Shown: positions 1 to 6,350 of the stretch, piece after piece
Layout of the letters: each line of letters opens with the position of its first letter
How positions within the stretch are numbered: the first letter of the stretch is position 1
Source of the DNA: Nanobdellota archaeon
Lineage (GTDB): Archaea > Nanobdellota > Nanobdellia > Woesearchaeales > GW2011-AR9
Reading direction: 5' to 3'
DNA: 6,750 bases
Assembly (NCBI GenBank): GCA_018812355.1
Contig: JAHJDQ010000177.1
Coordinates: 1 to 6,750, forward strand
The notes under the pieces: model-generated
The model's database searches: none
Seen by the model: the letters and a program-made list of their open reading frames with translations, nothing else
Told to the model about the DNA's origin: nothing
Program-made: the position numbers and the translations under genes

Positions 1-138
1 AACTTCTTCATCTTCTAACTGTTTCATGAAGATCAGGTAAGACATTTGTTCTATTGCTTGTAATGGATTTGAAATTCCACCACTCCAAAATTTATTCCAT
101 AGTAAGTTTATTTTTGATTTTAGTTGTGTATCTAGCAT
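1..138 (-). CDS. hsdM: Type I restriction-modification DNA methyltransferase subunit HsdM, N-terminal fragment (cut by window edge)
   Basis: The first 46 codons of HsdM, the subunit that methylates adenine N6 using S-adenosylmethionine within the type I M2S complex; the rest lies beyond the left edge. The translation begins MLDTQLKSKINLLWNKFW, followed by SGGISNPLQAIEQMSYLIF and MKQLEDEEV. This is the typical helical HsdM N-terminal domain: the LWNKFWSGGISNP segment and the IEQMSYLIFMKQL helix are hallmarks of the family. The SAM-binding and NPPF catalytic motifs would lie outside the window, so activity cannot be judged. The ATG at 138 is two bases after the stop of the preceding membrane-protein gene and has the best-placed ribosome-binding site of the operon. 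It is the last visible gene of the operon and is separated from hsdS by about 1.26 kb of accessory genes, an unusual position for hsdM. Confidence 0.93.
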   Translation of the reverse strand, partial: MLDTQLKSKINLLWNKFWSGGISNPLQAIEQMSYLIFMKQLEDEEV

Positions 139-140
139 TT

Positions 141-641
141 TTATTTCCCTCCTGGTTTTAATTTCGATTTATTCCATTTAAATCCTTTAATGATTGCTAT
201 AAGTGTACAAAAAAAAGCCCCTATTAAAAATAAAAACCTCATAATTTTAATAGAAGAATAAGATATTTGTTTACTTTTTAATGGGATGTAATCTTGAGGT
301 TTGTTTTCCAATCTTTCTATTTCTTTAATTGCAACTTCATTCCAATTTATTTCTTCCCCAAAAGTGTGAAATTTAAAACAATTTCTTTGATAATCAAATT
401 CTCCTACTCTAAACCCACATTCTCCATTTAAACCTTCTTCACTCATTTGTATTGTTTTAATTTCGTCTGGTAGTATACAATGTTCTTTGATTTGTTTATC
501 TAGTAAAACATTGTCTTGATAACTATTTGTAAAATAGTTATTTAATTCTTCGTTATGTCCATCAATTAAATAATCACTAATCCCTGCTAATAAAATAAAA
601 AGTGCAGCAAATGCCATGAATTTGTTAAATTTATTTTTCAT
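141..641 (-). CDS. Uncharacterised membrane protein with two transmembrane segments and a central non-membrane domain
   Basis: A 166-residue protein I do not recognise. Residues 8-27 form a hydrophobic segment that could be a membrane anchor or an uncleaved signal. Residues about 30-130 form a charged, acidic domain containing Cys55, Cys75 and Cys88. Residues 134-154 form a second transmembrane helix, followed by a short Lys-rich tail that is probably cytoplasmic. If both hydrophobic segments span the membrane, the central domain would lie outside and its cysteines could pair; this is inferred. The start at 641 is 9 bases after the previous gene's stop, with only a weak upstream GATGAT-like site, so expression probably depends on coupling. 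It directly precedes hsdM and its last codons carry the hsdM ribosome-binding site, which makes it a genuine operon member. No catalytic motif is visible. Confidence 0.8.
   Translation of the reverse strand: MKNKFNKFMAFAALFILLAGISDYLIDGHNEELNNYFTNSYQDNVLLDKQIKEHCILPDEIKTIQMSEEGLNGECGFRVGEFDYQRNCFKFHTFGEEINWNEVAIKEIERLENKPQDYIPLKSKQISYSSIKIMRFLFLIGAFFCTLIAIIKGFKWNKSKLKPGGK
147..153 (-). promoter_or_regulatory. Strong Shine-Dalgarno site for hsdM
   Basis: On the minus strand AGGAGGG lies 8 bases before the hsdM ATG at 138. It is embedded in the last codons (Pro-Gly-Gly-Lys) of the upstream membrane-protein gene, so the two genes are likely translationally coupled. The site fixes the hsdM start. 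Confidence 0.7.
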
Positions 642-650
642 TTTGTATAA

Positions 651-938
651 TCATCTTTTATTTAATAAATTTTCAATTAACTCAACTATTCCTGTTGTTA
701 CGGAACTGGCAACTACAGTTCCAAGATACATTAAAAAAAAGCCCACAAACGAATCCGTTGTAATTGGCTGATTTGCTACTAAATAAATTAAAGCAAATAA
801 TAATGGTAAAATCGAAACCATTCCCACCAATACAGAAAGTCTTTTCTTAGTTGAATGTATTTGTCTTGCTAATCCAAAATAACCTAAAGCGATAGCCATT
901 GCTTGAAATATTATTAAAGCGATAATTATTTCTATCAT
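651..938 (-). CDS. Small uncharacterised protein with three predicted transmembrane helices
   Basis: A 95-residue, very hydrophobic protein that I do not recognise. Three membrane helices are apparent: residues about 2-23, 33-54 and 65-86. The loop between the first two is basic (ARQIHSTKKR), which by the positive-inside rule suggests it is cytoplasmic. The C-terminus is short and charged (ELIENLLNKR). The ATG at 938 overlaps the stop codon of the preceding gene (ATGA), and a ribosome-binding site, AAGGGAG, lies 10 bases upstream inside that gene's last codons; together these fix the start. It sits between two other putative membrane proteins in the hsdS-hsdM interval, so the three may act together, but nothing in its sequence indicates a substrate or activity. 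Confidence 0.8.
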   Translation of the reverse strand: MIEIIIALIIFQAMAIALGYFGLARQIHSTKKRLSVLVGMVSILPLLFALIYLVANQPITTDSFVGFFLMYLGTVVASSVTTGIVELIENLLNKR

Positions 939-979
939 TGTATTAATTCTCCCTTGAAAGATTTTTGTATCAAAGTATT
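935..979 (-). repeat. Direct repeat copy of the hsdS 3' end, copy 2 (end of the anchored membrane-protein gene)
   Basis: Aligned without gaps to 1396-1440, I count 34 identical bases out of 45. The shared core, on the plus strand, is CTTGAAAG then TTTTTG then ATCAAA. It encodes the last 14 residues plus stop of the 154-residue protein, includes a ribosome-binding site (949-955), and ends in the ATGA overlap with the next gene. Confidence 0.7.
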
Positions 980-1399
980 TTTATTTCTCTTAGAATTAAA
1001 ATAATTATTTAATTTTTTTCTTATTGACTTGCTTTTATACAGCTTTCCAGTTTCATCCTTATACCATGCAAAATCAAATTGTCTATTTTCTAATTCACTA
1101 ACATCAAACCACTCTAAATGGGATGTGCTTTCTTTTAATTCATAAGGCAAACTAATTGTTTTAATATTTAATAAATCTTCATTTCCACTTCTAAGACCTA
1201 CAGATGATAAGGTTATGGGCCTTCTCCCCTTATTTATTGCTTTAATAAATAAGAAAATTTTTTCATTATCACTCATAAATCCAAACTTGGCACTTACTTT
1301 TATTTTGGGTTTGTCTTGAAGATTATTATAGATATTCCATCCAATGGCGATAGTAGATAAAAATGCTCCATAAACTGCAACAAGGGTTGTTGAATTCAT
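935..1399 (-). CDS. Single-pass membrane protein with a probable beta-rich domain and an HsdS-like C-terminal tail
   Basis: A 154-residue protein. Residues about 6-25 (VAVYGAFLSTIAIGWNIYNN) form an N-terminal transmembrane anchor. Residues about 31-115 look like a beta-sandwich-type domain, with alternating hydrophobic strands and the segment AINKGRRPITLSSVGL. N-terminally anchored proteins with a similar N.GRRP.T segment occur as hypothetical proteins in many prokaryotes, from my memory of the family; their function is unknown. Residues 130-154 are unusual: LNNYFN and LIQKSFKGELI resemble the end of the adjacent HsdS (LDNFFN and LMQKAFKKELI), with eight identical residues out of eleven in the second block. 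The start at 1399 overlaps the hsdS stop (ATGA) and has AAGGAG 8 bases upstream. The tail suggests the gene was inserted at the 3' end of an hsdS gene. Confidence 0.82.
   Translation of the reverse strand: MNSTTLVAVYGAFLSTIAIGWNIYNNLQDKPKIKVSAKFGFMSDNEKIFLFIKAINKGRRPITLSSVGLRSGNEDLLNIKTISLPYELKESTSHLEWFDVSELENRQFDFAWYKDETGKLYKSKSIRKKLNNYFNSKRNKNTLIQKSFKGELIQ
949..955 (-). promoter_or_regulatory. Shine-Dalgarno site for the three-helix membrane protein, inside the HsdS-like tail
   Basis: AAGGGAG on the minus strand lies 10 bases before the ATG at 938. It spans the Lys-Gly-Glu codons of the HsdS-like tail of the upstream gene. It fixes the start at 938 and indicates translational coupling. Confidence 0.6.
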
Positions 1400-1440
1400 A
1401 TTATCAGCTCCTTCTTGAAAGCTTTTTGCATCAAAATATT
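1396..1440 (-). repeat. Direct repeat, copy 1 (true 3' end of hsdS)
   Basis: The last 14 codons plus stop of hsdS. The copy at 935-979 matches in frame at the equivalent place of the next gene, and both copies end in an ATGA overlap. In-frame protein similarity as well as DNA similarity makes chance an unlikely explanation. Confidence 0.7.
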
Positions 1441-2571
1441 AAAGAAATTGTCTAATTCTTGCTTTGATTCTTTTTGATGCTCTTTCATAGCTTCAACTTC
1501 TTTAACAATTGAAGCAAATTTATTTTGAAGTTTTATTGGTGGAAGCGGGATTTTAAAACTTCTTAATATGGATAAATTTAATCCACTCCTATCGCTATCT
1601 CCTGTTAAGTTTCTTATTTCGCTGTATCTTGTTTTTAGATTATAATGTAAATATTCTGAAGAGATTTTATTTTTATCAATCATTATACCTACTACGGATT
1701 GATTGCTAGTAGTTTCAACTTTTAAAATTGCTGTTGTTCCCCGTGTTTTTCCTTGACCATTCAAAGCAATAACTACGGTGTCTTCAGGAAATATGTGTGT
1801 ATTAGATTTTTCATGCCCTAATTCAGTTATTGTTTGGGGGATTGAACTAATATAATTGCCTTTAATATCTCCAGACTTCATCCAGTTTACAGTTCCATTC
1901 TCCCAATATGCTTTCTCTTTTGTTGATGGCGTTCCACCCATAGATAAATTAGCTATATCATTTAATGTAACCAGTTCAAATTTTGATTTATCTCCAAACA
2001 TCTCCAAGAAAACACTTTTTAAAAAATCTTTAGTCAATTCGTCTGCTTCTTTTCGCCATTCTTTAGTTTTATCCGCTTTTTCAAGAATTGAAACAATTTT
2101 CTTTTGTGTTTCTAATGGCGGGAGATTTATCTTAACTTTTGAAAATTCTGATTTGTTGAGTAGAGGAACAACTGCTGATGATGCTCTTTTTTCTAGAATT
2201 GGTTTTATTTTTTTTATTAAATAATAAATAAATTTTGAATCTGCAATCTTGATATTTGGAATTATGCCATTGATTTGTTGATTCGTACATAATTCACATT
2301 CTGCTATTGCTACCTTACCAATTATTCCAATACAAGAAACAATTATGCTGCCTTTAGGAAGAATTCTTACTTTAGATCTTCCAATCTCGGAAATTTTTTC
2401 CTTTGAATTTGAAACGTACATCCCATGATTTAAATCAGGAGGTTTTATCCAAGGAATGGAGTCTCCATAATATTCAGGATTTATTTTGGGTGGTGTACTT
2501 CCAGTTACTATTTGACCAATATCTTTCAATTCAACTTCCTTCCATCCCTCTGGCAATTTTTGCTTGTTCAT
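1396..2571 (-). CDS. hsdS: Type I restriction-modification specificity subunit HsdS
   Basis: The 391-residue target-recognition subunit of a type I system; it contacts the two halves of a bipartite DNA site and holds two HsdM and two HsdR subunits. The usual two-fold architecture is complete. Target-recognition domain 1 covers residues about 7-155 (opening LPEGWKEVELKDIG and GSTPP, with IPWIKPPDL), followed by the first coiled-coil spacer about 155-190 (LPPLETQKKIVSILEKAD). Domain 2 covers about 198-345 (opening GGTPS, with VNWMKSGDI), followed by the second spacer about 345-391 (LPPIKLQNKFASIVKEVE). Length is normal and there is no frameshift, so the subunit is probably functional; the recognised sequence cannot be read from the protein. 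The ATG at 2571 overlaps the stop of the upstream gene (ATGA) and lacks a well-placed ribosome-binding site (GAGGT is 14-15 bases away), so translation is probably coupled. Its last codons are echoed in the next gene. Confidence 0.97.
   Translation of the reverse strand: MNKQKLPEGWKEVELKDIGQIVTGSTPPKINPEYYGDSIPWIKPPDLNHGMYVSNSKEKISEIGRSKVRILPKGSIIVSCIGIIGKVAIAECELCTNQQINGIIPNIKIADSKFIYYLIKKIKPILEKRASSAVVPLLNKSEFSKVKINLPPLETQKKIVSILEKADKTKEWRKEADELTKDFLKSVFLEMFGDKSKFELVTLNDIANLSMGGTPSTKEKAYWENGTVNWMKSGDIKGNYISSIPQTITELGHEKSNTHIFPEDTVVIALNGQGKTRGTTAILKVETTSNQSVVGIMIDKNKISSEYLHYNLKTRYSEIRNLTGDSDRSGLNLSILRSFKIPLPPIKLQNKFASIVKEVEAMKEHQKESKQELDNFFNILMQKAFKKELII
1408..1413 (-). promoter_or_regulatory. 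Shine-Dalgarno site for the anchored membrane protein, inside the hsdS tail
   Basis: AAGGAG on the minus strand lies 8 bases before the ATG at 1399 and coincides with Lys387-Glu388 codons of HsdS. It fixes the start at 1399, which overlaps the hsdS stop codon. Confidence 0.65.
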
Positions 2572-3134
2572 TGTAATTTCTTAATGACCTCACTATTAAT
2601 GTAAACTAAATTACTAATTAAAATGAGATAACTTTGAAGAACCGTGATAAATGCATCCTTGAATGAGAGGTGTATTGGGGTATTTTGAATACGATTATAT
2701 TCCTCTTTTGTTCCATCAGTCCTATGTGATACCTTCCCATATAAGAAAATCTCCAAAATCTCTTTATTGGTGTAAACTTTGCTGTTTATTGCAAGACTGG
2801 AGTGTTGTTGTAAGGACTTGTCAATTTGTGACATCTCTTTACCAAACATCTTTTTTTCGTTCTCTTCTACTAACTGAGATTGATAAAATGACTGTAGCTT
2901 TTCTATTTTCAAAGAGTCGTTTCCTTGGATAAATTTTCTCAAATCATTACAGAATGCTTTAATTGACTCGTCGTTTGGACCTTTAAGTTCGCTTCGCAGA
3001 ACACCATCATCCTTTGACCAACTATATTTTAATTTACGATTAACAAGACCATCTTTAAAGCTTAAATCAAATATTTCTTTAGCTTCTTCATTAAATTCGG
3101 TGAATTTTTTTAGAAGCTGGTCTTTTGTGATCAT
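2568..3134 (-). CDS. Uncharacterised soluble protein in the type I RM operon (partner of the RHH regulator)
   Basis: A 188-residue protein of no function I can name. It appears mostly helical. A segment at about 51-70 (GPNDESIKAFCNDLRKFIQ) and another at about 125-140 (ILEIFLYGKVSHRTDG) look like conserved motifs; similar F..LR.FIQ and F.YG..H patterns occur in hypothetical bacterial and archaeal proteins, from memory and not checked. Residues 158-180 form a hydrophobic C-terminal helix that is only marginally long enough to span a membrane. The start at 3134 overlaps the stop of the RHH gene (ATGA) and has GTGAGGGG with the core 6 bases upstream, so it is well supported. The stop overlaps the hsdS start. 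A short DNA-binding regulator followed by a coupled unknown gene resembles a toxin-antitoxin layout, but no toxin fold can be recognised. Confidence 0.8.
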   Translation of the reverse strand: MITKDQLLKKFTEFNEEAKEIFDLSFKDGLVNRKLKYSWSKDDGVLRSELKGPNDESIKAFCNDLRKFIQGNDSLKIEKLQSFYQSQLVEENEKKMFGKEMSQIDKSLQQHSSLAINSKVYTNKEILEIFLYGKVSHRTDGTKEEYNRIQNTPIHLSFKDAFITVLQSYLILISNLVYINSEVIKKLQ

Positions 3135-3529
3135 ATTTTTCCCCTCACTAACTTACTTGGTATTGGAACCGATTCATCGTTCTTTTTATGGATATAGGTG
3201 TCCCTTTCATCAATCGCTTTTTTAAATGCTTCATGTAATTGTAATAGAGATTCGGCAGGCATATTGTCTTCAATATGGGCAATTATTTCTTTGTCCAATA
3301 GAATCTTCCAGCTAAAATTATCTTTGTACTTGTTATATGAGAGGATGTTTCTACCTGCAATCATATGGGGTGTCGGATCCTCTAGTTCTTCTATAACTAG
3401 TCTTTTAATAACGGAATTAACAGTTTCATTCTTTAATTCACAATATCTTTGTAGTTTAACAAAATTTTCTCTTGGAATTTTAGCCATAACTACCTTATTA
3501 TCATGTGAGCCAGTCGGTTTTGCTTTCAT
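3131..3529 (-). CDS. Ribbon-helix-helix DNA-binding protein, probable operon regulator
   Basis: A 132-residue protein whose N-terminus fits the ribbon-helix-helix (MetJ/Arc) fold: a basic strand at about 12-18 (KVVMAKIP), helix A at about 19-33 (RENFVKLQRYCELKN), a turn, and helix B at about 36-49 (TVNSVIKRLVIEELE). Such proteins dimerise and insert the paired strands into the DNA major groove, usually to repress their own operon. The remaining 80 residues form an extra charged domain ending in a basic tail (SKLVRGKI); this could bind a partner, as RHH antitoxins do. The start at 3529 keeps the strand intact and lies about 26 bases after a TTTAAATA box, matching a leaderless transcript; the in-frame Met15 would destroy the fold. 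It is the first gene of the segment carrying hsdS and hsdM. Either an autoregulator of methylase/specificity expression or an antitoxin is plausible. Confidence 0.8.
   Translation of the reverse strand: MKAKPTGSHDNKVVMAKIPRENFVKLQRYCELKNETVNSVIKRLVIEELEDPTPHMIAGRNILSYNKYKDNFSWKILLDKEIIAHIEDNMPAESLLQLHEAFKKAIDERDTYIHKKNDESVPIPSKLVRGKI
3141..3148 (-). promoter_or_regulatory. Shine-Dalgarno site for the 188-residue protein
   Basis: GTGAGGGG on the minus strand ends 6 bases before the ATG at 3134, inside the end of the RHH regulator gene. It supports that start and indicates coupled translation. Confidence 0.6.
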
Positions 3530-3551
3530 AGCTCATTTAGAAATGATTTAG

Positions 3552-3559
3552 TATTTAAA
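3552..3559 (-). promoter_or_regulatory. Archaeal TATA box of the RHH-hsdS-hsdM operon
   Basis: TTTAAATA on the minus strand, preceded by a purine-containing BRE-like stretch (AGAAGTG). Its centre lies about 26 bases from the ATG at 3529, the spacing expected for transcription starting at the start codon. It uses the same 8-mer as the hsdR promoter. Confidence 0.6.
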
Positions 3560-3581
3560 CACTTCTCGTCTGAAGAATATA

Positions 3582-3600
3582 GGTTAAACTAAGGTAAACC
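3582..3600. promoter_or_regulatory. Imperfect palindrome upstream of the RHH promoter, possible operator
   Basis: GGTTAAAC and GGTAAACC (plus strand) are separated by three bases and form an imperfect inverted repeat, 6 of 8 positions. It lies about 22 bases upstream of the TATA box in the 79-base hsdR-regulator gap. A second short inverted repeat, CTTC-6-GAAG at 3562-3575, overlaps the BRE position. Assignment to the RHH protein is inference. Confidence 0.25.
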
Positions 3601-3608
3601 GACTTTAC

Positions 3609-6326
3609 TTATTTCATCTTAATCTGGTTACATTCTACGACTATTTTCTTCAATTCAGATTCCTGAAATTTGTCAAGTGGTCTCTCATTAGAAAGAGGTG
3701 GAACTGTAAAATCTTTCAATTCCAAATGTTTATTTTTAGCAAAGACTTTCTTTAAAACTTGTAAAAATTTAATCTGTTCAGAAGTATAATGATGATTTTT
3801 ATCCAGCACAAACTTGTCAAACTCCCTTTCAATCAAGACACGAGGGTCATATTCCTGTTTTAAACCTAAAATTTTACGTAAAAACACCAAAAAATCTATT
3901 TTTTGAATTCTTTGCACATTTTCAATAGTAATTCCTGGTCTTAATTTACTCAACTGTTCTTCTAATTTCAAAAGTTCTGCAGGAGTTATCCCTGTGCCAT
4001 TTTTAATTTTCTTAATTAATGGGTTTTTTTCTAAAAATTCAATCAATTTTTCATCTTCTTTAATCTCCTTTTTGAATTCTTCAACTTTTAAAACTAAATC
4101 CGGAGCATCTACTTGCAATATTCTTGTTGGATTTTTTTCATAATAAACTAAGAGTGGTGCTAATTCTATAATCATAAATTCAACATCCTCAAAAGTTAAG
4201 TCTTCCCAAAATGAATCTTCAAAGACCTTAAGAATATCTTCTCTTTTTTCTTGAATATGTTCTAAGTTATCTTTTTGTAGGATATTTTCCATCCTTTCTT
4301 TAACAAAATCTTTAATTTCGTAAATATTTTCCATGTCTGAATCCAAAATTAATTTAAACAGCTTCTCAACTTTTAGAATAAAAGAAGTAATCATTGGATT
4401 CTTCCCAGGATTTAAAGATATTAATGGAGCAATCTCATTCTTTAATTCTTCAACATAATCTTTTAAATCAAATTTACGAGAAACAACTTTTTGAATAATT
4501 GGAAGTTTTTCTCTAACAATAAAAGAATCTTTGTTTAAAGAATTAACTTCTTCAATAATTTTATTTTCAACGAAATTTTTTTGTTTAGGATTAAGATTTT
4601 TCTTAAGTAAGTCAACTCTATTTAAGAATATTCTTGTCAAAGCATCAGTCCCTGCTTTTCTTTCTTTAGCTTCTTTAAGATGATGATATTTGATATTAGA
4701 ATGCCCACCTATTGTAAAATCCAATATTAAGAAATCCTCTTTTTCTCTATTTGGAAGCCATTCTTTATACTTACATGATCTTAAATTTCTTGTTCCCCTT
4801 CCAAGCATTTGCCAAAACCTAATTGGTGAAAATACAGGACGTACAAATACTAAGTTACATACTTCTGGGATATCAATGCCAGTATCAAGAACTCCTACTG
4901 ATAAAGCAATTCTTGGTTCTGAATCTAATTTAAATCTAGAAATTTCGTCATTATATCTATATACATCTGAGACAATTGTTTGAATGTCACTCCCTAAATT
5001 AGGATAAATTTTATTAAATATTTTTTTTATGTGCCACGCATGTTTTTTGTTAGCACAAAAGAAGATAGTTTTTGCTGGTTTTCCTTCATCAGAACGATAA
5101 CATCTATCCATAAACTCCCTTATTACCAACTCGTTTGTTTTATCATCCATAAAAACTTTAGCGAACGAAGAACCAGGAAGCATCATGTATCTTGGATCTT
5201 CTTCTTGCTTCCTTAATTCAAGTTGAAGCTGTTTTGTTAAAGATGCTCCTTCAATACCAAGAGAAAGAACTTTTGTATCAATCATTTCAGCCCGATATGG
5301 AACCAAAACTCCATCCCTTACTGCTTCATCATAATCATATTCAACAGTTGCTTTTCCTTCTTCACACCCAAATAGTTCAAAAGTATCTCTACTTTCAGCA
5401 GAAGATGGAGTTGCTGTTAATCCTATTCTAATCGCATCAAAGTATCTATGAACTTCCCTATTAGAATCATAAATTGACCTATGAGCTTCATCAAATATAA
5501 TTAAGTCAAAAAATCCCGGACTAAAATTTTGATAATATTTTTCTTTTTTACCACTTCTTAAAGTTTGAACTGTTGTTACATAAAGACCATTTGGAAAACT
5601 TTTTGGATGATCTCTTAAATCAACAACAGCTTCACCACTAAAAAATTCTTTAAAGCCAGCAGATTTTGCTTGATTTGTTAATGCTATCCTATCAGCAATA
5701 AATAGAACATTTCTCACGATATTTGACCTTAATAAAACATCAATCATTGCCATAGCAACTCTAGTTTTACCAGTTCCAGTAGCCATTCTAATCAATCCAG
5801 ATCTATGACCTTTGTTGATATGTTCCATCATTTGTTTTACAATTAGAATACTTCTTGGACGATCAACAATTTTTCCAGTGTTAATTTTTGTTGGGTCTCT
5901 TCTTTTACGATGTAACTCCAATCTTCTTTTCAAATCAGATTGAGAGAATGGACTACTAACGTGTCTTTCTATTCCATCTTGATCTATGAAAAGCCATTTA
6001 TTACCATTAGTAAGAAAAATAGGAATTTTTACTCCTGTTTGTTTTAAAATATCATTTTGATAAGTTCTTGATTGAGCTCTTCCTTTGTCTTCAGAAGCAG
6101 AAAATCGTTTTGCTTCAACTATTGCAATAGGAGAATTATCCTCAGCCAACAAAAGATAATCAATAAAACGTCCTGAACTATCATCAGAACCAAGAGATAG
6201 AATATATTCTTTAGTTTTAAAATTAGATTTAACTGAATTAACTTCCTCTTTGATATATTTCTTAAGCCAGTCAGCAGTTCTCAACTGTTTATCAATAAGC
6301 TGTTCTCTAGTGGTTTTTTCATCCAT
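3609..6326 (-). CDS. hsdR: Type I restriction endonuclease and translocase subunit HsdR (EcoEI-like)
   Basis: The motor and nuclease of the type I system: it pulls DNA by ATP hydrolysis and cuts at a distance from unmethylated sites. I chose the second in-frame Met (6326; 905 residues) because the protein then opens MDEKTTREQLIDKQL, typical of the family, and the TTTAAATA box lies about 28 bases upstream; the upstream ATG at 6347 would add MCFFRLW and sits almost on the TATA box. Numbered from 6326: PD-(D/E)xK nuclease with Asp56 and Glu71-Ala-Lys73 (IVEAKR); Walker A MATGTGKT ending at Lys187-Thr188; DEAH at 279-282; TATP at 304-307; motif V DTGID at 481-485; motif VI QMLGRGTR at 506-513. 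The rest is helical with an EcoEI-type C-terminal region (HHYTSEQIKFLQVLKKVF). All catalytic residues are present, so it should be active. It has its own promoter. Confidence 0.97.
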   Translation of the reverse strand: MDEKTTREQLIDKQLRTADWLKKYIKEEVNSVKSNFKTKEYILSLGSDDSSGRFIDYLLLAEDNSPIAIVEAKRFSASEDKGRAQSRTYQNDILKQTGVKIPIFLTNGNKWLFIDQDGIERHVSSPFSQSDLKRRLELHRKRRDPTKINTGKIVDRPRSILIVKQMMEHINKGHRSGLIRMATGTGKTRVAMAMIDVLLRSNIVRNVLFIADRIALTNQAKSAGFKEFFSGEAVVDLRDHPKSFPNGLYVTTVQTLRSGKKEKYYQNFSPGFFDLIIFDEAHRSIYDSNREVHRYFDAIRIGLTATPSSAESRDTFELFGCEEGKATVEYDYDEAVRDGVLVPYRAEMIDTKVLSLGIEGASLTKQLQLELRKQEEDPRYMMLPGSSFAKVFMDDKTNELVIREFMDRCYRSDEGKPAKTIFFCANKKHAWHIKKIFNKIYPNLGSDIQTIVSDVYRYNDEISRFKLDSEPRIALSVGVLDTGIDIPEVCNLVFVRPVFSPIRFWQMLGRGTRNLRSCKYKEWLPNREKEDFLILDFTIGGHSNIKYHHLKEAKERKAGTDALTRIFLNRVDLLKKNLNPKQKNFVENKIIEEVNSLNKDSFIVREKLPIIQKVVSRKFDLKDYVEELKNEIAPLISLNPGKNPMITSFILKVEKLFKLILDSDMENIYEIKDFVKERMENILQKDNLEHIQEKREDILKVFEDSFWEDLTFEDVEFMIIELAPLLVYYEKNPTRILQVDAPDLVLKVEEFKKEIKEDEKLIEFLEKNPLIKKIKNGTGITPAELLKLEEQLSKLRPGITIENVQRIQKIDFLVFLRKILGLKQEYDPRVLIEREFDKFVLDKNHHYTSEQIKFLQVLKKVFAKNKHLELKDFTVPPLSNERPLDKFQESELKKIVVECNQIKMK

Positions 6327-6350
6327 CCAAAGTCTAAAGAAGCACATTAT

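Noticed and set aside
652..654. Alternative start for the 166-residue protein at an ATG overlapping the previous stop (ATGA)
   Set aside because: That frame reads only seven codons before a stop, so the start at 641 is used despite its weak ribosome-binding site.
1856..2224. Plus-strand open frame of 122 codons inside hsdS
   Set aside because: Lies wholly opposite the well-conserved hsdS and has no family-like features or ribosome-binding site; it is a shadow frame. The same applies to plus-strand frames at 2663-2932, 3198-3551, 4690-4983, 5031-5216 and 5192-5431.
935..2571. hsdS split by a frameshift, with the next gene as its detached C-terminus
   Set aside because: HsdS is full length with both recognition domains and both spacers, and the next gene has its own membrane anchor and ribosome-binding site. 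Only its last ~25 residues resemble HsdS, so a duplicated tail fits better than a split gene.
141..2571. A type I system lacking its methyltransferase
   Set aside because: hsdM is absent next to hsdS, but the first 138 bases of the window encode a clear HsdM N-terminus on the same strand, so it is displaced and not missing.
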